IMG/VR virus record: IMGVR_UViG_3300013372_002355
Coordinates: 1-20,227 of that record
From: a virus
Reading direction: 5' to 3' (one strand)
Length of the DNA stretch: 20,227 nucleotides
Below the pieces are notes generated by a model. That model made no database searches and was not told the DNA's origin. It saw nothing but the letters and a program-made list of their open reading frames with translations. A program made the translations under genes and the position numbers. This document shows positions 7,555 to 16,400 of this stretch, piece after piece (the stretch's first letter is position 1; every line of letters begins with the position of its first letter).

Positions 7555-9639
7555 TTAGCATGGAAGTGAACCACAACCACTTTGTAAATTACTAAGCGTC
7601 ACGGTATATGTGAATGGTGGAGATTGTGTATTTCCAAATTGATATTGATAGCCATCATCACCACACCCCCATGTTCCACTCACTCCTGCAGGAACTCTAA
7701 CTTGATATGCCCCAACTGCTGAATTTTGAACACAATTCAAATATTGTGTAGCATCCCAATAATCCCATTGTGTAGTTGGAGTTTGTGAAGGTGTATTTGT
7801 ATTAGTTGGTGTAGTTGTTTGTGTATTTGTTGGAGTTTGCGTTTGAGTTGGTGTTGAAGTATTTGATGGTGAAACTACAGGTGGAGTAATAGAAGGAGTT
7901 GGTGTATTTGTTGTGGTTGGACTATTTGTAGGTGTATTAGTTTGTGTGGGGGTTTGAGTATTTGTAGGACTATTAGAAGGGGTTTGCGTTTGTGTGGGGG
8001 TAATTGTTGGTGTTGCAGTATTAGTTGGTGTAATTGTAGGTGTTAGGTCAATACAATCAGTTCTATATCTGATAATAACAATACCTGAACCACCATTACC
8101 ACCAAGTGCACCTGTTGTTGTTGAACCACCACCAGTTCCACCACCACCGCCACCTGTGTTAGCAGTTCCAGCAAAACCATTTTGAGTTGTGCCAGTTCCA
8201 CCAGTTCCTCCACCTCCAAGACCACCTGAACCAGGATTTCCACCACTATTTCTTCCACCACCGCCACCACCTCCGTAGTAATTAGCGGTTCCATTGATTG
8301 AACTAAGTCTTCCATCTCCACCATTACCTGTGCTATCACCAGTTGCTCCTGATGTAGAAGTTCCACCACCCCCACCACCTGGTCTTGCCACTTGAGTTGC
8401 GCCATTACCTCCATTAGTAGCAAATCCACCAGGTTGTGAACCAGTTCCACCTGCTCCTTGTAATCCTCCACCACCACCGCATCCACCAGCTAAACCATTA
8501 CCAAGAACTCTCGTTCCACCACCACCGCCACCTAACGCAGTCAAACCAAATGCTGTTGAATTTGCACCATTTCCACCTCTTGCATTTACAGATGCAGTTC
8601 CTCCACTACCAATGACAACAGAGAATGTAGAAATAGATGCCGCAGTTGTTCCTGTAATCAATCCACCTGCTCCACCACCACCTGAACCTGTTGTTGTAGT
8701 AATAGTACAACCTGAGTGAGAACCACCAGCTCCACCACCACCAAGAATTAGATATTCAATTGTGTTGTAAGAACCTAATGAAGAAATTGTGAAATCACCA
8801 TTGGATGTGAATGTATGTACTCTATATGGAATTCCACCCTCTGTGATATTTGTTATTGTTCCACCTGTTGCTTGAATGAAACAAGCTGGCGTTTGTGAAG
8901 GAGTAATAGATGGTGTTTGAGTATTAGTTGGCGTTTGAGTTTGAGTATTAGTTGGCGTTTGTGTTTGTGTCGGTGTGCTTGTGTTAGTCAGTGATGGAGG
9001 TGTAGATGTTGGTGTTTGAGTTTGCGTTTGTGTAGGAGTAGAAGTTTGTGTTAAAGTAGGTGTAGGTGTTGTACAAATTACAGGATATGAAATATATGCT
9101 GATGAACTTTGACCTCTTAAAGGATAAGAATACCCACCAAAAGTTTCAGAAGATAAAGTAAGTCCAAGTGATGAACTTGAAGTGGCAAGTCCACAAGGTT
9201 TGTCAGGAATATAATATGTATTATCTCTTGTAATCACCCATACTCTAAAATCAGTAATTGGTAGTTGGAAAGATTGTGCTATTATTGTAAAATAATCTAT
9301 TCCATCATATCTTCCAAATACTGGATAAGATATTCCATTCAATTGGCCATCATTGAAACATCTAATTGTTTCTGCTCTATACCAACCATCATCAAATGTT
9401 CCACCAGTCCAAGAATATAATCTATCATATGTTCCATTGAATGCAGAGTTTGATGCATTTGATATAATAATTTGTCCAGGGCAAATAGGAATTTGTGTGT
9501 TAGTTGGCGTTGGAGTTAAAGTATTTGTAGGAGTTATGGTGGCTGTTGGTGTTGGACAGGCAGTACCAGTTGGTGTCTTCGTCGGTGTATTTGACGGAGT
9601 ATTACTTGGAGTTGGTGATATTTTAATTCTATAAGTCAT
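7555..9639 (-). CDS. Modular Thr/Pro-linked protein with glycine-rich adhesin domain (putative tail fibre/receptor-binding protein)
   Basis: A 694-residue protein built of globular modules joined by Thr/Pro tracts. Order: tract 8-52; a mixed domain 53-188 (SAFNGTYDRLYSWTGGTFDD, then FGRYDGIDYFTIIAQS); tract 189-251; a glycine-rich domain 252-528 opening YRVHTFTSNGDFTISSLGSY, then IEYLILGGGGAGG, and closing GGNGGSGIVIIRY; tract 531-623; and a Cys-containing C-terminal domain 624-694 ending CGSLPC. The opening and closing motifs are those of the glycine-rich domain found in many phage tail adhesins, where polyglycine-type helices pack into a stable body. The gene lies just after the tail-tip genes and follows a related smaller gene by 6 bases. 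It has no signal peptide, as expected for a virion protein. Host-receptor binding is inferred from domain type and position. The extreme composition is in keeping with function, not with frame error. Confidence 0.8.
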   Translation of the reverse strand: MTYRIKISPTPSNTPSNTPTKTPTGTACPTPTATITPTNTLTPTPTNTQIPICPGQIIISNASNSAFNGTYDRLYSWTGGTFDDGWYRAETIRCFNDGQLNGISYPVFGRYDGIDYFTIIAQSFQLPITDFRVWVITRDNTYYIPDKPCGLATSSSSLGLTLSSETFGGYSYPLRGQSSSAYISYPVICTTPTPTLTQTSTPTQTQTQTPTSTPPSLTNTSTPTQTQTPTNTQTQTPTNTQTPSITPSQTPACFIQATGGTITNITEGGIPYRVHTFTSNGDFTISSLGSYNTIEYLILGGGGAGGSHSGCTITTTTGSGGGGAGGLITGTTAASISTFSVVIGSGGTASVNARGGNGANSTAFGLTALGGGGGGTRVLGNGLAGGCGGGGGLQGAGGTGSQPGGFATNGGNGATQVARPGGGGGGTSTSGATGDSTGNGGDGRLSSINGTANYYGGGGGGGRNSGGNPGSGGLGGGGTGGTGTTQNGFAGTANTGGGGGGTGGGSTTTGALGGNGGSGIVIIRYRTDCIDLTPTITPTNTATPTITPTQTQTPSNSPTNTQTPTQTNTPTNSPTTTNTPTPSITPPVVSPSNTSTPTQTQTPTNTQTTTPTNTNTPSQTPTTQWDYWDATQYLNCVQNSAVGAYQVRVPAGVSGTWGCGDDGYQYQFGNTQSPPFTYTVTLSNLQSGCGSLPC
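7771..8049 (-). repeat. Thr/Pro linker repeat tract
   Basis: The longest tract, about 93 codons (residues 531-623 of the 694-residue protein), made of near-repeats such as TPTQTQTPTNTQ and TPTNTNTPSQTP. It links the glycine-rich domain to the C-terminal Cys domain. Coding strand nearly lacks G. Confidence 0.85.
8887..9075 (-). repeat. Thr/Pro linker repeat tract
   Basis: Residues 189-251 of the 694-residue protein, with repeated strings TPTQTQTQTPTS and QTQTPTNTQTQTPTNTQTPS. It joins the first globular domain to the glycine-rich domain. Confidence 0.85.
9484..9618 (-). repeat. Thr/Pro linker repeat tract
   Basis: Residues 8-52 of the 694-residue protein (SPTPSNTPSNTPTKTPT and similar), placed at the N-terminus immediately after MTYRIKI, so the protein begins almost directly with a linker. 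Confidence 0.8.
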
Positions 9640-9645
9640 ATATCA

Positions 9646-10137
9646 TTATGTGCATCCTACGCAATCAGGGTCATCAGTACAATTTGTTATGGATACACAA
9701 GGTTGTATTGTCATACCAGGGTCTCCTGTTGGTGAAACTTCAGAACAAACTCTTGTATTTGCCCCACCTAATAATGTGAGAGTAATAGGTGTTCCAGTTC
9801 CACAAGGTGTATATGTATATTGTAATACACCTGCAGTTTCATTCAAAATTAAATAACATAAACATTGAACTGCACTTGGCGTAATAGATGGTGTAGGTGT
9901 ATTGGTTGCAGTTATTGATGGGGTAAGTGTATTTGTTGGTGTTATTGATGGGGTATTTGTAGGCGTAAGTGTATTTGTTGGTGTTATTGTTGGTGTAAGT
10001 GTAGGGGTTTGTGTTGCAGTTGGAGTTGAACCAGGACATACTGTTGAAGTTGGGGTTTGTGTTGGTGTTATTGATGCAGTCAAAGATGGTGTAGGTGTAT
10101 TTGACGCAGTCGGTGTTGGAGTTTTTGGAAATGGCAT
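9646..10137 (-). CDS. Thr/Pro-rich protein with small Cys-rich C-terminal domain
   Basis: A 163-residue protein whose first half (residues 5-88) is a Thr/Pro tract of the same kind as in the gene at 7555-9639. The second half (89-163) is a compact domain with eight Cys: CLC at 92-94, Cys112, 131, 147, 153, 159 and 162. Visible motifs are [11 protein letters not shown], a GANTRVCSE strand-turn and the ending [11 protein letters not shown]. The density of Cys suggests disulfide bonds in the released particle. It starts one base after the stop of the tail-hub-like gene (TAATATG) and ends 6 bases before the next Thr/Pro protein, so the three are probably co-translated. Likely a short fibre, spike or decoration attached at the tail tip; this is inference. 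I do not recognise the Cys-rich domain with certainty. Confidence 0.7.
   Translation of the reverse strand: MPFPKTPTPTASNTPTPSLTASITPTQTPTSTVCPGSTPTATQTPTLTPTITPTNTLTPTNTPSITPTNTLTPSITATNTPTPSITPSAVQCLCYLILNETAGVLQYTYTPCGTGTPITLTLLGGANTRVCSEVSPTGDPGMTIQPCVSITNCTDDPDCVGCT
9874..10125 (-). repeat. Thr/Pro linker repeat tract
   Basis: Residues 5-88 of the 163-residue protein, with a clear higher-order repeat of about 12-13 codons ([27 protein letters not shown]). It forms the whole N-terminal half. Confidence 0.85.
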
Positions 10138-10138
10138 A

Positions 10139-12868
10139 TTAAACTTGTTGAACTATATCAAATGCTGTTCTACCAGAACAACCACAATTATCATAAACAT
10201 TTACACTTGTATTTGTATAACCACTACCTATAAATATAGGTTCATAATCATAATTTGCATTTGGTTGGCCTTCTACAACTTGGAAACAACCAATTGAAGT
10301 ATATGCAGTCGTTGAACCTGTATAAATATTTACATAGTTTCCAACATATGCATACATATTGTAATTCAAATCACTTGTTGTATGGTAGTTAGTTCCACCA
10401 GTATTGCAATTTATTAAATCATAATATTTCACTGAATGTGATGTATAATCTCTTGTCAATTTAATCAATTCAATATTACATATTCCTGGTTCAAGTAGAC
10501 TTAGATTTGAAATTTTGTTTATTCTATAATAGGCATTCTTTATTAGAATTTTTTCATCAAAACGAAGATTTGCCACCTCCCATGGGGTTAAATAAATTTT
10601 GGCTTGAACTATTTTATTTTCTGTGCTTATTATATCATCAAGATATTCAAAATAGTAAACATCATACATATTTTCCATCGTTGGAAATGATGATTGTATT
10701 GTATCAGGAGTATCTACACTATTCCAATTTATATAATGAGAAAATGCAGAATATGCAAATGGATATGTTGTAAACCTACTCACTTCTTGCCAATAGTATA
10801 CTGGCACTGTTTCTGCCCACCATGTTTGTGGAGTATTACCAGATATTGCAGGCACTGCCCAATTATCATTTGGAATAACAGGGCCTCTAAATACCAATCT
10901 CGGAAGAATTCTATATGGATTATATTGTTGAAATGTAATACCATTTTTTTCTTGGTTTTTCACTGCAGCCATGTTTGAAATTGTCATGGCAGGTAATACT
11001 GAGTTATTCAATCCAATATCAGTAGGCGAACCTAGTGTTGGTATGATTGGTGTAGTTGAATCTTTATAGTCTTGATTTAATAATTTCTTATATGACCCAA
11101 AGATTCTATTTGATGCAATATTGAATTGCTGATTTCCATAATCTTTGTCTAACTTGAAATTAAAATCAATTGTTCCATTTAATACATTATTCGTTGGAGT
11201 TAAAGTAATAGTTGAATCAAAATCAATTTTCTCTGTCCAATCCAAAATCTCACCTTTACCAACATAATCAATAATTGGTTCAACAATTAAAGTTTTTGGT
11301 TTGACTGGGTGTGGAACAACCACCAGATTGAATAGTTTATTGATAGAGGTTATGAAATCAATTTGTTTGTAATCATCATTAGGAAATTCTTGGGCATAAT
11401 TAAAATTACCTACAATGAATCTAGGGGCATTTATTATTTGAAATGAAACCAATCTAACAGGTGAACCAGGTGGTGGAACAATTGTTAAAACTGATGTGCC
11501 AACCAAAGTAATGGTAATATCTCCAATTATGTCAACCCAATAAGTTCCAGGATATTCATCACAATCAGGAATTGATGCAACATTGAATAGAGTTCCATTT
11601 ACATCTAATGATAAATCAAATGTTGAAAAACTTGGGCAACTATTAAAAGTAAGTTCGGTTTGTACAGCAATTCTAAATGTATATTCTCCAGCATATAATG
11701 ATGGAACTTGAATAGATGTTGTATTTGCAGAGAAAAACCCATTATCACAACTAACCCCTGATGTTGGAGTATTTGCAGTAAATTGGAAAGTATAACAAGG
11801 TTGAACTGACCCTTTTGTATATACTGACTCATCTAAAAATTTTAATGGAAGATAAAATCTTTCAAAATAATTTGTATTGAAGAAATCACTTTCAACAAAA
11901 TAATCTGCTTGTTGAAAAATTTGTTCGTATAATTCTTTTACTTGAATTGATGGCTTGAAATAATAGTTTCTTACAGGAGTTCCTGAAGAAGTCATGTAAT
12001 TTGGAATATTATTTCCTTGGAAATTTAATATTGGTGTAGTCGTTGGGTCTGGAATAAGTTCTCCATCTGCCAATTGTCTTGTAATTGCCCAAGATGAATA
12101 TGTGCCAGTTCCTAATCCAAGATTTGGAGTAAATACTATGGTAAATCCAACACAAGAATCTACTGTGCCTTGAATAAAGTTTTGTGCAGATGTTAGTCTT
12201 ATTGTATCTCCTGGTAAAAATGGTAATATTGTTGTTGTTGTAATTGTTTTTTGCCCTGAATTGATTGAAACTGTACTATTAGACGTTCCTTGATAATAAG
12301 AGGTAATTCCACTAAGATTATTGACATAATTGTATCCAATGTTATACAACCCCCACATTGTCTTTCCATTTTGATAGGAATAGTTTGTAGTCCCAGTCAA
12401 AGGAAATAAGTTGTAATCCATTTGAGATTGAAGATAAACTTCAGGGGTAAATGGATGCTCTAAATGTGATAAATCTAATTCTCTCAAAAATTTATCACCA
12501 ATATTTGCTGCAACATCACCTACTTCATTATAGAAAGTTATTGAATAAACCTTTTCAATCTTATTGATTGATACGCTATTCATTCTAATGTATCCATTGA
12601 ATATCTCATAACCATCATAAATAAGGTCTGCTTCAAATTTTTTCTTTGGGTTCCAATTGAGATAAACTGAATTTATGTCAAAGAAATAATTGAATATATA
12701 GTTATTATTCTTCGTGCCAGGGACTTTGAACTCTTTTGTAAATGCACTATTCTTTTTTGTTATGTCTTGTATCTCAGCAAAAGATACTTCCATATCAATA
12801 TCTTCATCACCATAAAGTTCAATAAACTCTTGGTTTCCTTCAACATAACATCTAATTTGTAATCCCAT
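10139..12868 (-). CDS. Large tail-tip/baseplate hub-like protein
   Basis: A 909-residue protein. Its N-terminal 130 residues ([20 protein letters not shown], then [20 protein letters not shown], then [20 protein letters not shown] and [17 protein letters not shown]) follow a pattern I associate with tail-tip or baseplate proteins of Bacteroidota phages. In these an acidic strand, an SxxFTxxFxVPxTxxN motif and a GxIxxxxV strand recur. A middle region (about 515-840) is rich in beta strands and repeats hub-like phrases such as [20 protein letters not shown] and [20 protein letters not shown]. The last 90 residues form a separate Cys-bearing module ending [16 protein letters not shown]. The start is joined to the preceding gene as TAATATG. 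A role in tail-tip assembly is likely; no peptidoglycan-degrading motif is visible. Exact homology to gp27-type hubs is unproven. Confidence 0.6.
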   Translation of the reverse strand: MGLQIRCYVEGNQEFIELYGDEDIDMEVSFAEIQDITKKNSAFTKEFKVPGTKNNNYIFNYFFDINSVYLNWNPKKKFEADLIYDGYEIFNGYIRMNSVSINKIEKVYSITFYNEVGDVAANIGDKFLRELDLSHLEHPFTPEVYLQSQMDYNLFPLTGTTNYSYQNGKTMWGLYNIGYNYVNNLSGITSYYQGTSNSTVSINSGQKTITTTTILPFLPGDTIRLTSAQNFIQGTVDSCVGFTIVFTPNLGLGTGTYSSWAITRQLADGELIPDPTTTPILNFQGNNIPNYMTSSGTPVRNYYFKPSIQVKELYEQIFQQADYFVESDFFNTNYFERFYLPLKFLDESVYTKGSVQPCYTFQFTANTPTSGVSCDNGFFSANTTSIQVPSLYAGEYTFRIAVQTELTFNSCPSFSTFDLSLDVNGTLFNVASIPDCDEYPGTYWVDIIGDITITLVGTSVLTIVPPPGSPVRLVSFQIINAPRFIVGNFNYAQEFPNDDYKQIDFITSINKLFNLVVVPHPVKPKTLIVEPIIDYVGKGEILDWTEKIDFDSTITLTPTNNVLNGTIDFNFKLDKDYGNQQFNIASNRIFGSYKKLLNQDYKDSTTPIIPTLGSPTDIGLNNSVLPAMTISNMAAVKNQEKNGITFQQYNPYRILPRLVFRGPVIPNDNWAVPAISGNTPQTWWAETVPVYYWQEVSRFTTYPFAYSAFSHYINWNSVDTPDTIQSSFPTMENMYDVYYFEYLDDIISTENKIVQAKIYLTPWEVANLRFDEKILIKNAYYRINKISNLSLLEPGICNIELIKLTRDYTSHSVKYYDLINCNTGGTNYHTTSDLNYNMYAYVGNYVNIYTGSTTAYTSIGCFQVVEGQPNANYDYEPIFIGSGYTNTSVNVYDNCGCSGRTAFDIVQQV

Positions 12869-12869
12869 A

Positions 12870-14471
12870 TTATCCTTGAGTTCTATATCTTTTTACATTC
12901 GCATATTGTAGTGTAAAGGTATATTGGAAAATCTTTTGGTATTGTCTTTGGAATTTCTTTAATTCCTTATTTTCCAACACTACAGGTAAAAGGTATTGGT
13001 ATTGTCTTATTTCACCCAAACAAGATTGACAGTCATCTATATCAGGTTGAGCACATGGGTCAACCATTTCTGTAATTCCTTCCATTACATATACTTCTGG
13101 GGAGTTGAAAATCTCTTCAACAATAACTGTATCTTCATCAGTCATAAAATCACTCATGCATTCAATCTTGTAATTTGCATTACTATCATAGATGGTTGTC
13201 CCTCTTTGATATGCCCCTCTTGAATAAAATGATTTATCTAATGAAGTTTCTTGTCTATATTCTTTTCTTTCAATTTCAAATGTCTTTGTAGATTTTTTTC
13301 CAAAGGTATAAGTGTCCCACATTCCCCTACCATTCAAAAATAGTAAATGAATTGGATTATTGATACAATCAGGTTCAATCATATAGAACTCAAGAATTTC
13401 ACTTGTTCTTGCAGAGAAGTTCATATTACTACCAGAAGTTAGGTAAAATGCAAGTTTACCACAAGTTTGAGGAATAATATTTGTCCCTGATTGTGTGATA
13501 TTCCAAGGCATATAAAATACTGCCTGTTTCCAAATATCAAAGTTATTTGTTAAAGTTGAATTATTCGCAGTATATGCAGAGTGGGTATAATTATCACTTT
13601 GGTCATTAGCCCCTCTAACAACAACTCTTGTAGTTTGATTGTTGAAATAATCATTTTGACCATCAAGGAAAGTTATGATAATGGGGCAATCTGGGTGGTG
13701 ATGTCTCCTTCTAACTCTTTGAGATACAAAACCATCTTGAGATATTGTCTTATATTCTCTACCACCTGCATTTAGAAATTCTCTAGGTCCACATGTTGTA
13801 TCTTCACCAGGTTGGTAGATATGTCTAAATAAATCATAGTAATACCATGATTGATTATCTACTTGGAAAAAGTTAGGAGATTGTGTATAACCTGAGCCAA
13901 GTGTTGCACCAGATAAATATGGGGCAGGAATTAGTTTATTATCTACACCAGGAAATATATTTATTGCCGCAGGTTGTGTTGCTGCAGTATAAACCATATC
14001 TGTGATTATTGTTGAACCACTTTCATATTCACAACCTACTTTAATTTGATATTGTTCTGCATGCCATAATATTGGAAGAGTTTGTGATGGGTTATTTCCA
14101 TTGAATGTGTTGAATGCATTTAATGTTCTTGTATTTGTTGCATCACTCATTGTGATTATGGAGTTCTCTTGTGCAACATAATTTAGATATGGGTATGTAG
14201 AACCAGAAAATCTTGGATTTGCCTTGAGAAATGTTCTTACAATTTCTTCTAATTCAATGATTGCCTTTCCATAACTATTGGGTCTTACTTTCAACTTGGC
14301 TGCAATTTTTGGATTTCCTAAAAAATTCAAAGTGCTTGGTCTAAAAAATACATCTATAACAAATTTGAAATTTGTCAATGTATATGCTGTTGACGATAAT
14401 GTGTAGATATGCTCTCCATTACTTGGCGTAATGGTTAGTGGAGATTGTTCTACATTTATTACTATACTCAT
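12870..14471 (-). CDS. Putative tail-tip structural protein
   Basis: A 533-residue protein placed between the neck/tail-completion genes and the hub-like gene and coupled to both by TAATATG junctions. The N-terminus (MSIVINVEQSPLTITPSNGE) is beta-rich and is followed by IIELEEIVRTFLKANPRF (72-89). Residues 380-450 contain YTFGKKSTKTFEIERKEYRQ and a run through DKSFYSRGAYQRGTTIYDS to KIECMSDFMTDEDTVIVEEI, which reads like a distal-tail or baseplate beta sandwich. A Cys cluster lies near the C-terminus (DPCAQPDIDDCQSCLGEIRQ), followed by a helix. I do not recognise a specific family. A distal tail protein joining tube to hub is the most natural reading of position. Alternatives are a tail fibre base or a second hub subunit. 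Confidence 0.5.
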   Translation of the reverse strand: MSIVINVEQSPLTITPSNGEHIYTLSSTAYTLTNFKFVIDVFFRPSTLNFLGNPKIAAKLKVRPNSYGKAIIELEEIVRTFLKANPRFSGSTYPYLNYVAQENSIITMSDATNTRTLNAFNTFNGNNPSQTLPILWHAEQYQIKVGCEYESGSTIITDMVYTAATQPAAINIFPGVDNKLIPAPYLSGATLGSGYTQSPNFFQVDNQSWYYYDLFRHIYQPGEDTTCGPREFLNAGGREYKTISQDGFVSQRVRRRHHHPDCPIIITFLDGQNDYFNNQTTRVVVRGANDQSDNYTHSAYTANNSTLTNNFDIWKQAVFYMPWNITQSGTNIIPQTCGKLAFYLTSGSNMNFSARTSEILEFYMIEPDCINNPIHLLFLNGRGMWDTYTFGKKSTKTFEIERKEYRQETSLDKSFYSRGAYQRGTTIYDSNANYKIECMSDFMTDEDTVIVEEIFNSPEVYVMEGITEMVDPCAQPDIDDCQSCLGEIRQYQYLLPVVLENKELKKFQRQYQKIFQYTFTLQYANVKRYRTQG

Positions 14472-14472
14472 A

Positions 14473-15048
14473 TTATTTTACAGGTTCTTTAATTATATTG
14501 ATTAGGAAGTTTTGTAAGTCAATTCCAAGTTGCGCTGCTGGACCTTTTGGGTCATCAAATGCATTTACAAATACATCAAAACTATCATCATAAAAGTTTG
14601 TAGGTTGAATTCCAAATTTTTGAATTGTTTTTGACATTGCAATTGCAGTTCCTTTAATATTAAATTTCTTAAATCTCCCTCTTATGTCTCTATTTAACCC
14701 CTTTATTCTTATCCAATCCATAAGTGGTTTCAATGGAACATATTTACCAGGTTGTCTACCATCATTTACATATTTCCAATAATTCAACATATTTACTTTC
14801 ATTGTATTTGTTGCTGGGTCAAAAGATACTTGAATTGAATTATATAGTTTACCAGTTTTTTTTTTCATATCTCTAATTCCTTTTTTAGGTCTCTGCCCAA
14901 AATAACCTGGGGCATATGGATATGGTTTTGCCAAATTATTTTTTAATGCCTCTTGAAACATAGTTGCCAATTGTTCCATTGCCTGGTCAAAGTTAGGCGT
15001 AGGCATTTGTTGAAATGAATAAAATTTATATTTAGTTGGAGTTTCCAT
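14473..15048 (-). CDS. HK97 gp10-like neck/tail-completion protein
   Basis: A 191-residue protein. Start chosen at ATG 15048-15046 (METPTKYKF), which overlaps the upstream stop by 17 bases; an ATG at 15090 in the same frame would overlap 59 bases and adds an unconvincing His-rich leader. Features: a helix (FDQAMEQLATMFQEALKNN), a basic loop, TGKLYNSIQVSFD, then YWKYVNDGRQPGKYVPLKPL and a C-terminal helix before FGIQPTNFYDDSF. The arrangement of a central exposed edge (YWKYVNDGR...P) and the ending GIxPxxF resembles HK97 gp10-type proteins that finish the head-tail joint. A run of ten A at 14856-14865 codes for MKKKT within the frame and does not disrupt it. The gene is joined to the next by TAATATG. 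Family call is moderate, by eye. Confidence 0.55.
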   Translation of the reverse strand: METPTKYKFYSFQQMPTPNFDQAMEQLATMFQEALKNNLAKPYPYAPGYFGQRPKKGIRDMKKKTGKLYNSIQVSFDPATNTMKVNMLNYWKYVNDGRQPGKYVPLKPLMDWIRIKGLNRDIRGRFKKFNIKGTAIAMSKTIQKFGIQPTNFYDDSFDVFVNAFDDPKGPAAQLGIDLQNFLINIIKEPVK

Positions 15049-15577
15049 CTGAATTATTATCACAAGGTGGAAACGTTGCATATGGTGCAATACAACGGTT
15101 TATTGCATCAGGAACACGAAGTCTTATTTTACCAGACCACCCATTTACATAATCATCATATGCTTCACCAAATGGGGTCATTTCAACAGGGTAATCCAAG
15201 TCTAAATTACAATAACATTCCATACCTGTTGCATATTTGAGTTGTGCAATTACATCTTTGAGAATGTCTAAAGTATCAGAATATGTGTCAAGTTCATTAT
15301 CAAAGTTCTTTGTATTTTGAATATCCATAATTAAAATGGTGAAATCATAAGTTGTTTCTCTTCCATCTGTTCTTGCGGCTTCAGGTATTACCCACATTGC
15401 AGGGTAAAATGGTGCTTCACTACCAGTATTTTCTTGTTTCAATCTCATTTCAGTTTGATAAATGAGTTGTTCTACATCACCAAATCCCCATGATTGCAAT
15501 TGCTCATGGTAATCTGCCAATTGACGTAGCAAATCCATAATTTTCTTATAGTTGTAATATCCTACTGAATTAGCCAT
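15032..15577 (-). CDS. Putative tail terminator protein
   Basis: A 181-residue mixed alpha/beta protein encoded between the chaperone-like gene and the gp10-like gene. It starts with helices (YNYKKIMDLLRQLADYHEQL), then a strand and Pro-rich turn (APFYPAMWVIPEAARTDG), a strand TTYDFTILIMDIQ, a long helix (YSDTLDILKDVIAQLKYATG) and a C-terminal strand region (GWSGKIRLRVPD) with a Cys-containing tail (CIAPYATFPPCDNNSDGNSN). This order (helix, two strands with an aromatic turn, long helix, strand) is what tail terminator proteins of the gpU type show, and the position next to a gp10-like gene supports it. The stop overlaps the next start. Identification rests on fold pattern and context, not on a motif. 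Confidence 0.5.
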   Translation of the reverse strand: MANSVGYYNYKKIMDLLRQLADYHEQLQSWGFGDVEQLIYQTEMRLKQENTGSEAPFYPAMWVIPEAARTDGRETTYDFTILIMDIQNTKNFDNELDTYSDTLDILKDVIAQLKYATGMECYCNLDLDYPVEMTPFGEAYDDYVNGWSGKIRLRVPDAINRCIAPYATFPPCDNNSDGNSN

Positions 15578-15578
15578 A

Positions 15579-16366
15579 TTATCTTTGTTTCATTTGTTGT
15601 TGAAGTTTTTGAGCCTCTCTTCTTCTCAAATCATTTATGTCTTTCATATATGATAAATAGTTTAGAACAAATACTAATGGATATTTAGTAATTTCTTCAA
15701 TTTTTGTAATATCTTCGTTTGCCAGCGAGACAAGAGTGCCAAACCAGCCCCAAAACTTATCAAAACTAACACTTTCACGAACATCCAAGTCATCTTTACC
15801 ATTAGTTTCAATTTGATGAATAAAGAGCCCCTCAAATTGCCTAGTGAGGTTTTGTCTAAACGAAAAAAAAAACTACTTGCACCTTTTACATACTTTACAG
15901 GTAGTTTCTTAAACTCTTCTGCTTTTGTTTGTAATTGTTTTGAATTATATGGTTTATAGTTTCCATCTTCATCTATTTCTCTATATAGCATTGCCATCAA
16001 GAGTGGTAATTCTTTTTTTTTCTCATATGGTTCTTTGGATAGGTATGTGTCAATATCAATAAACTCACCAAATGTTAAATTGGGTAAGTCTAAGAATTTA
16101 TATCTCTTGTTATTAAATTCAAACTCATTATAGAATTTTTCACTCTCGTCAATTAAAAACTTTGATATTTCTTGAGATACTCTCAGTACTTCTTCAAAAT
16201 CACTATTTTCAATTTCTTCAATTGATAATCCAGTCATGAATGAAAGTATTTCAACCGCAAATTCTCTTTCATCAGTCCAATCTTGGAGCATAGTTAGTTT
16301 TGACCACATCTCAACTGTTGGTTCTTCAACAATATAATCCTTTTCCTTATATCTAAACTTCATCAT
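15579..16366 (-). CDS. Tail-assembly-chaperone-like protein in two frames joined at a T10 run
   Basis: Read straight, ATG 16366 gives a 230-residue product ending at 15674. After residue 168 (GASSFFF) its tail becomes Lys/Leu-rich and unconvincing. A -1 shift in the run of ten T at 15863-15872 joins it to an open frame ending at 15579, giving about 262 residues. The new part reads naturally: FSFRQNLTRQFEGLFIHQIE, then FDKFWGWFGTLVSLANEDIT and FVLNYLSYMKDINDLRRREA. The N-terminal half is acidic and helical (EEPTVEMWSKLTMLQDWTDE) with LPNLTFGEFIDIDTYLS at 94-110. The pair resembles tail assembly chaperones, which in many siphoviruses are made as a short and a frameshifted long form. The shift could instead be a sequencing or assembly length error in the homopolymer, or a real broken gene. 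It lies 34 bases after the large terminase gene and is joined to the next gene by TAATATG. Confidence 0.65.
15863..15872 (-). other. T10 slippery run at frame break
   Basis: The minus strand reads AGT TTT TTT TTT CGT in frame; it contains the canonical T TTT TTT slippery pattern. Slipping one base back gives TTT TCG TTT AGA and the long -1 frame. About 13 bases downstream a 5-bp stem CCTCA/TGAGG (15845-15849 with 15830-15834) could form; it is weak and rather far for a stimulator. Confidence 0.6.
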
Positions 16367-16400
16367 AAATAAATATTTTATCTTGTTATTTCGTTCATAA

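Noticed and set aside
8043-8486. Minus-strand frame of 147 codons rich in Val, Glu and Leu within the glycine-rich domain
   Set aside because: It is the shifted reading of GGTGGTGG-type codons; the glycine-rich frame has recognisable domain motifs at both ends.
7771-9075. Periodic short repeats that could be mistaken for a CRISPR array or satellite
   Set aside because: The periodicity follows codons (Thr-Pro), the units are degenerate, and there are no equal-length unique spacers.
9902-10297. Plus-strand open frame with VGVxVGV elastin-like repeats
   Set aside because: It is the antisense reading of the Thr/Pro tract and overlaps two well-supported genes; no gene signals precede it.
14856-14865. 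A10 run on the coding strand as a second frameshift site
   Set aside because: The frame continues naturally on both sides (MKKKTGKLYNS), and a -1 slip would stop within three codons.
15049-15090. Upstream ATG for the gp10-like protein
   Set aside because: It would overlap the tail-terminator-like gene by 59 bases and adds a sequence unlike the rest; ATG 15048 overlaps by 17.
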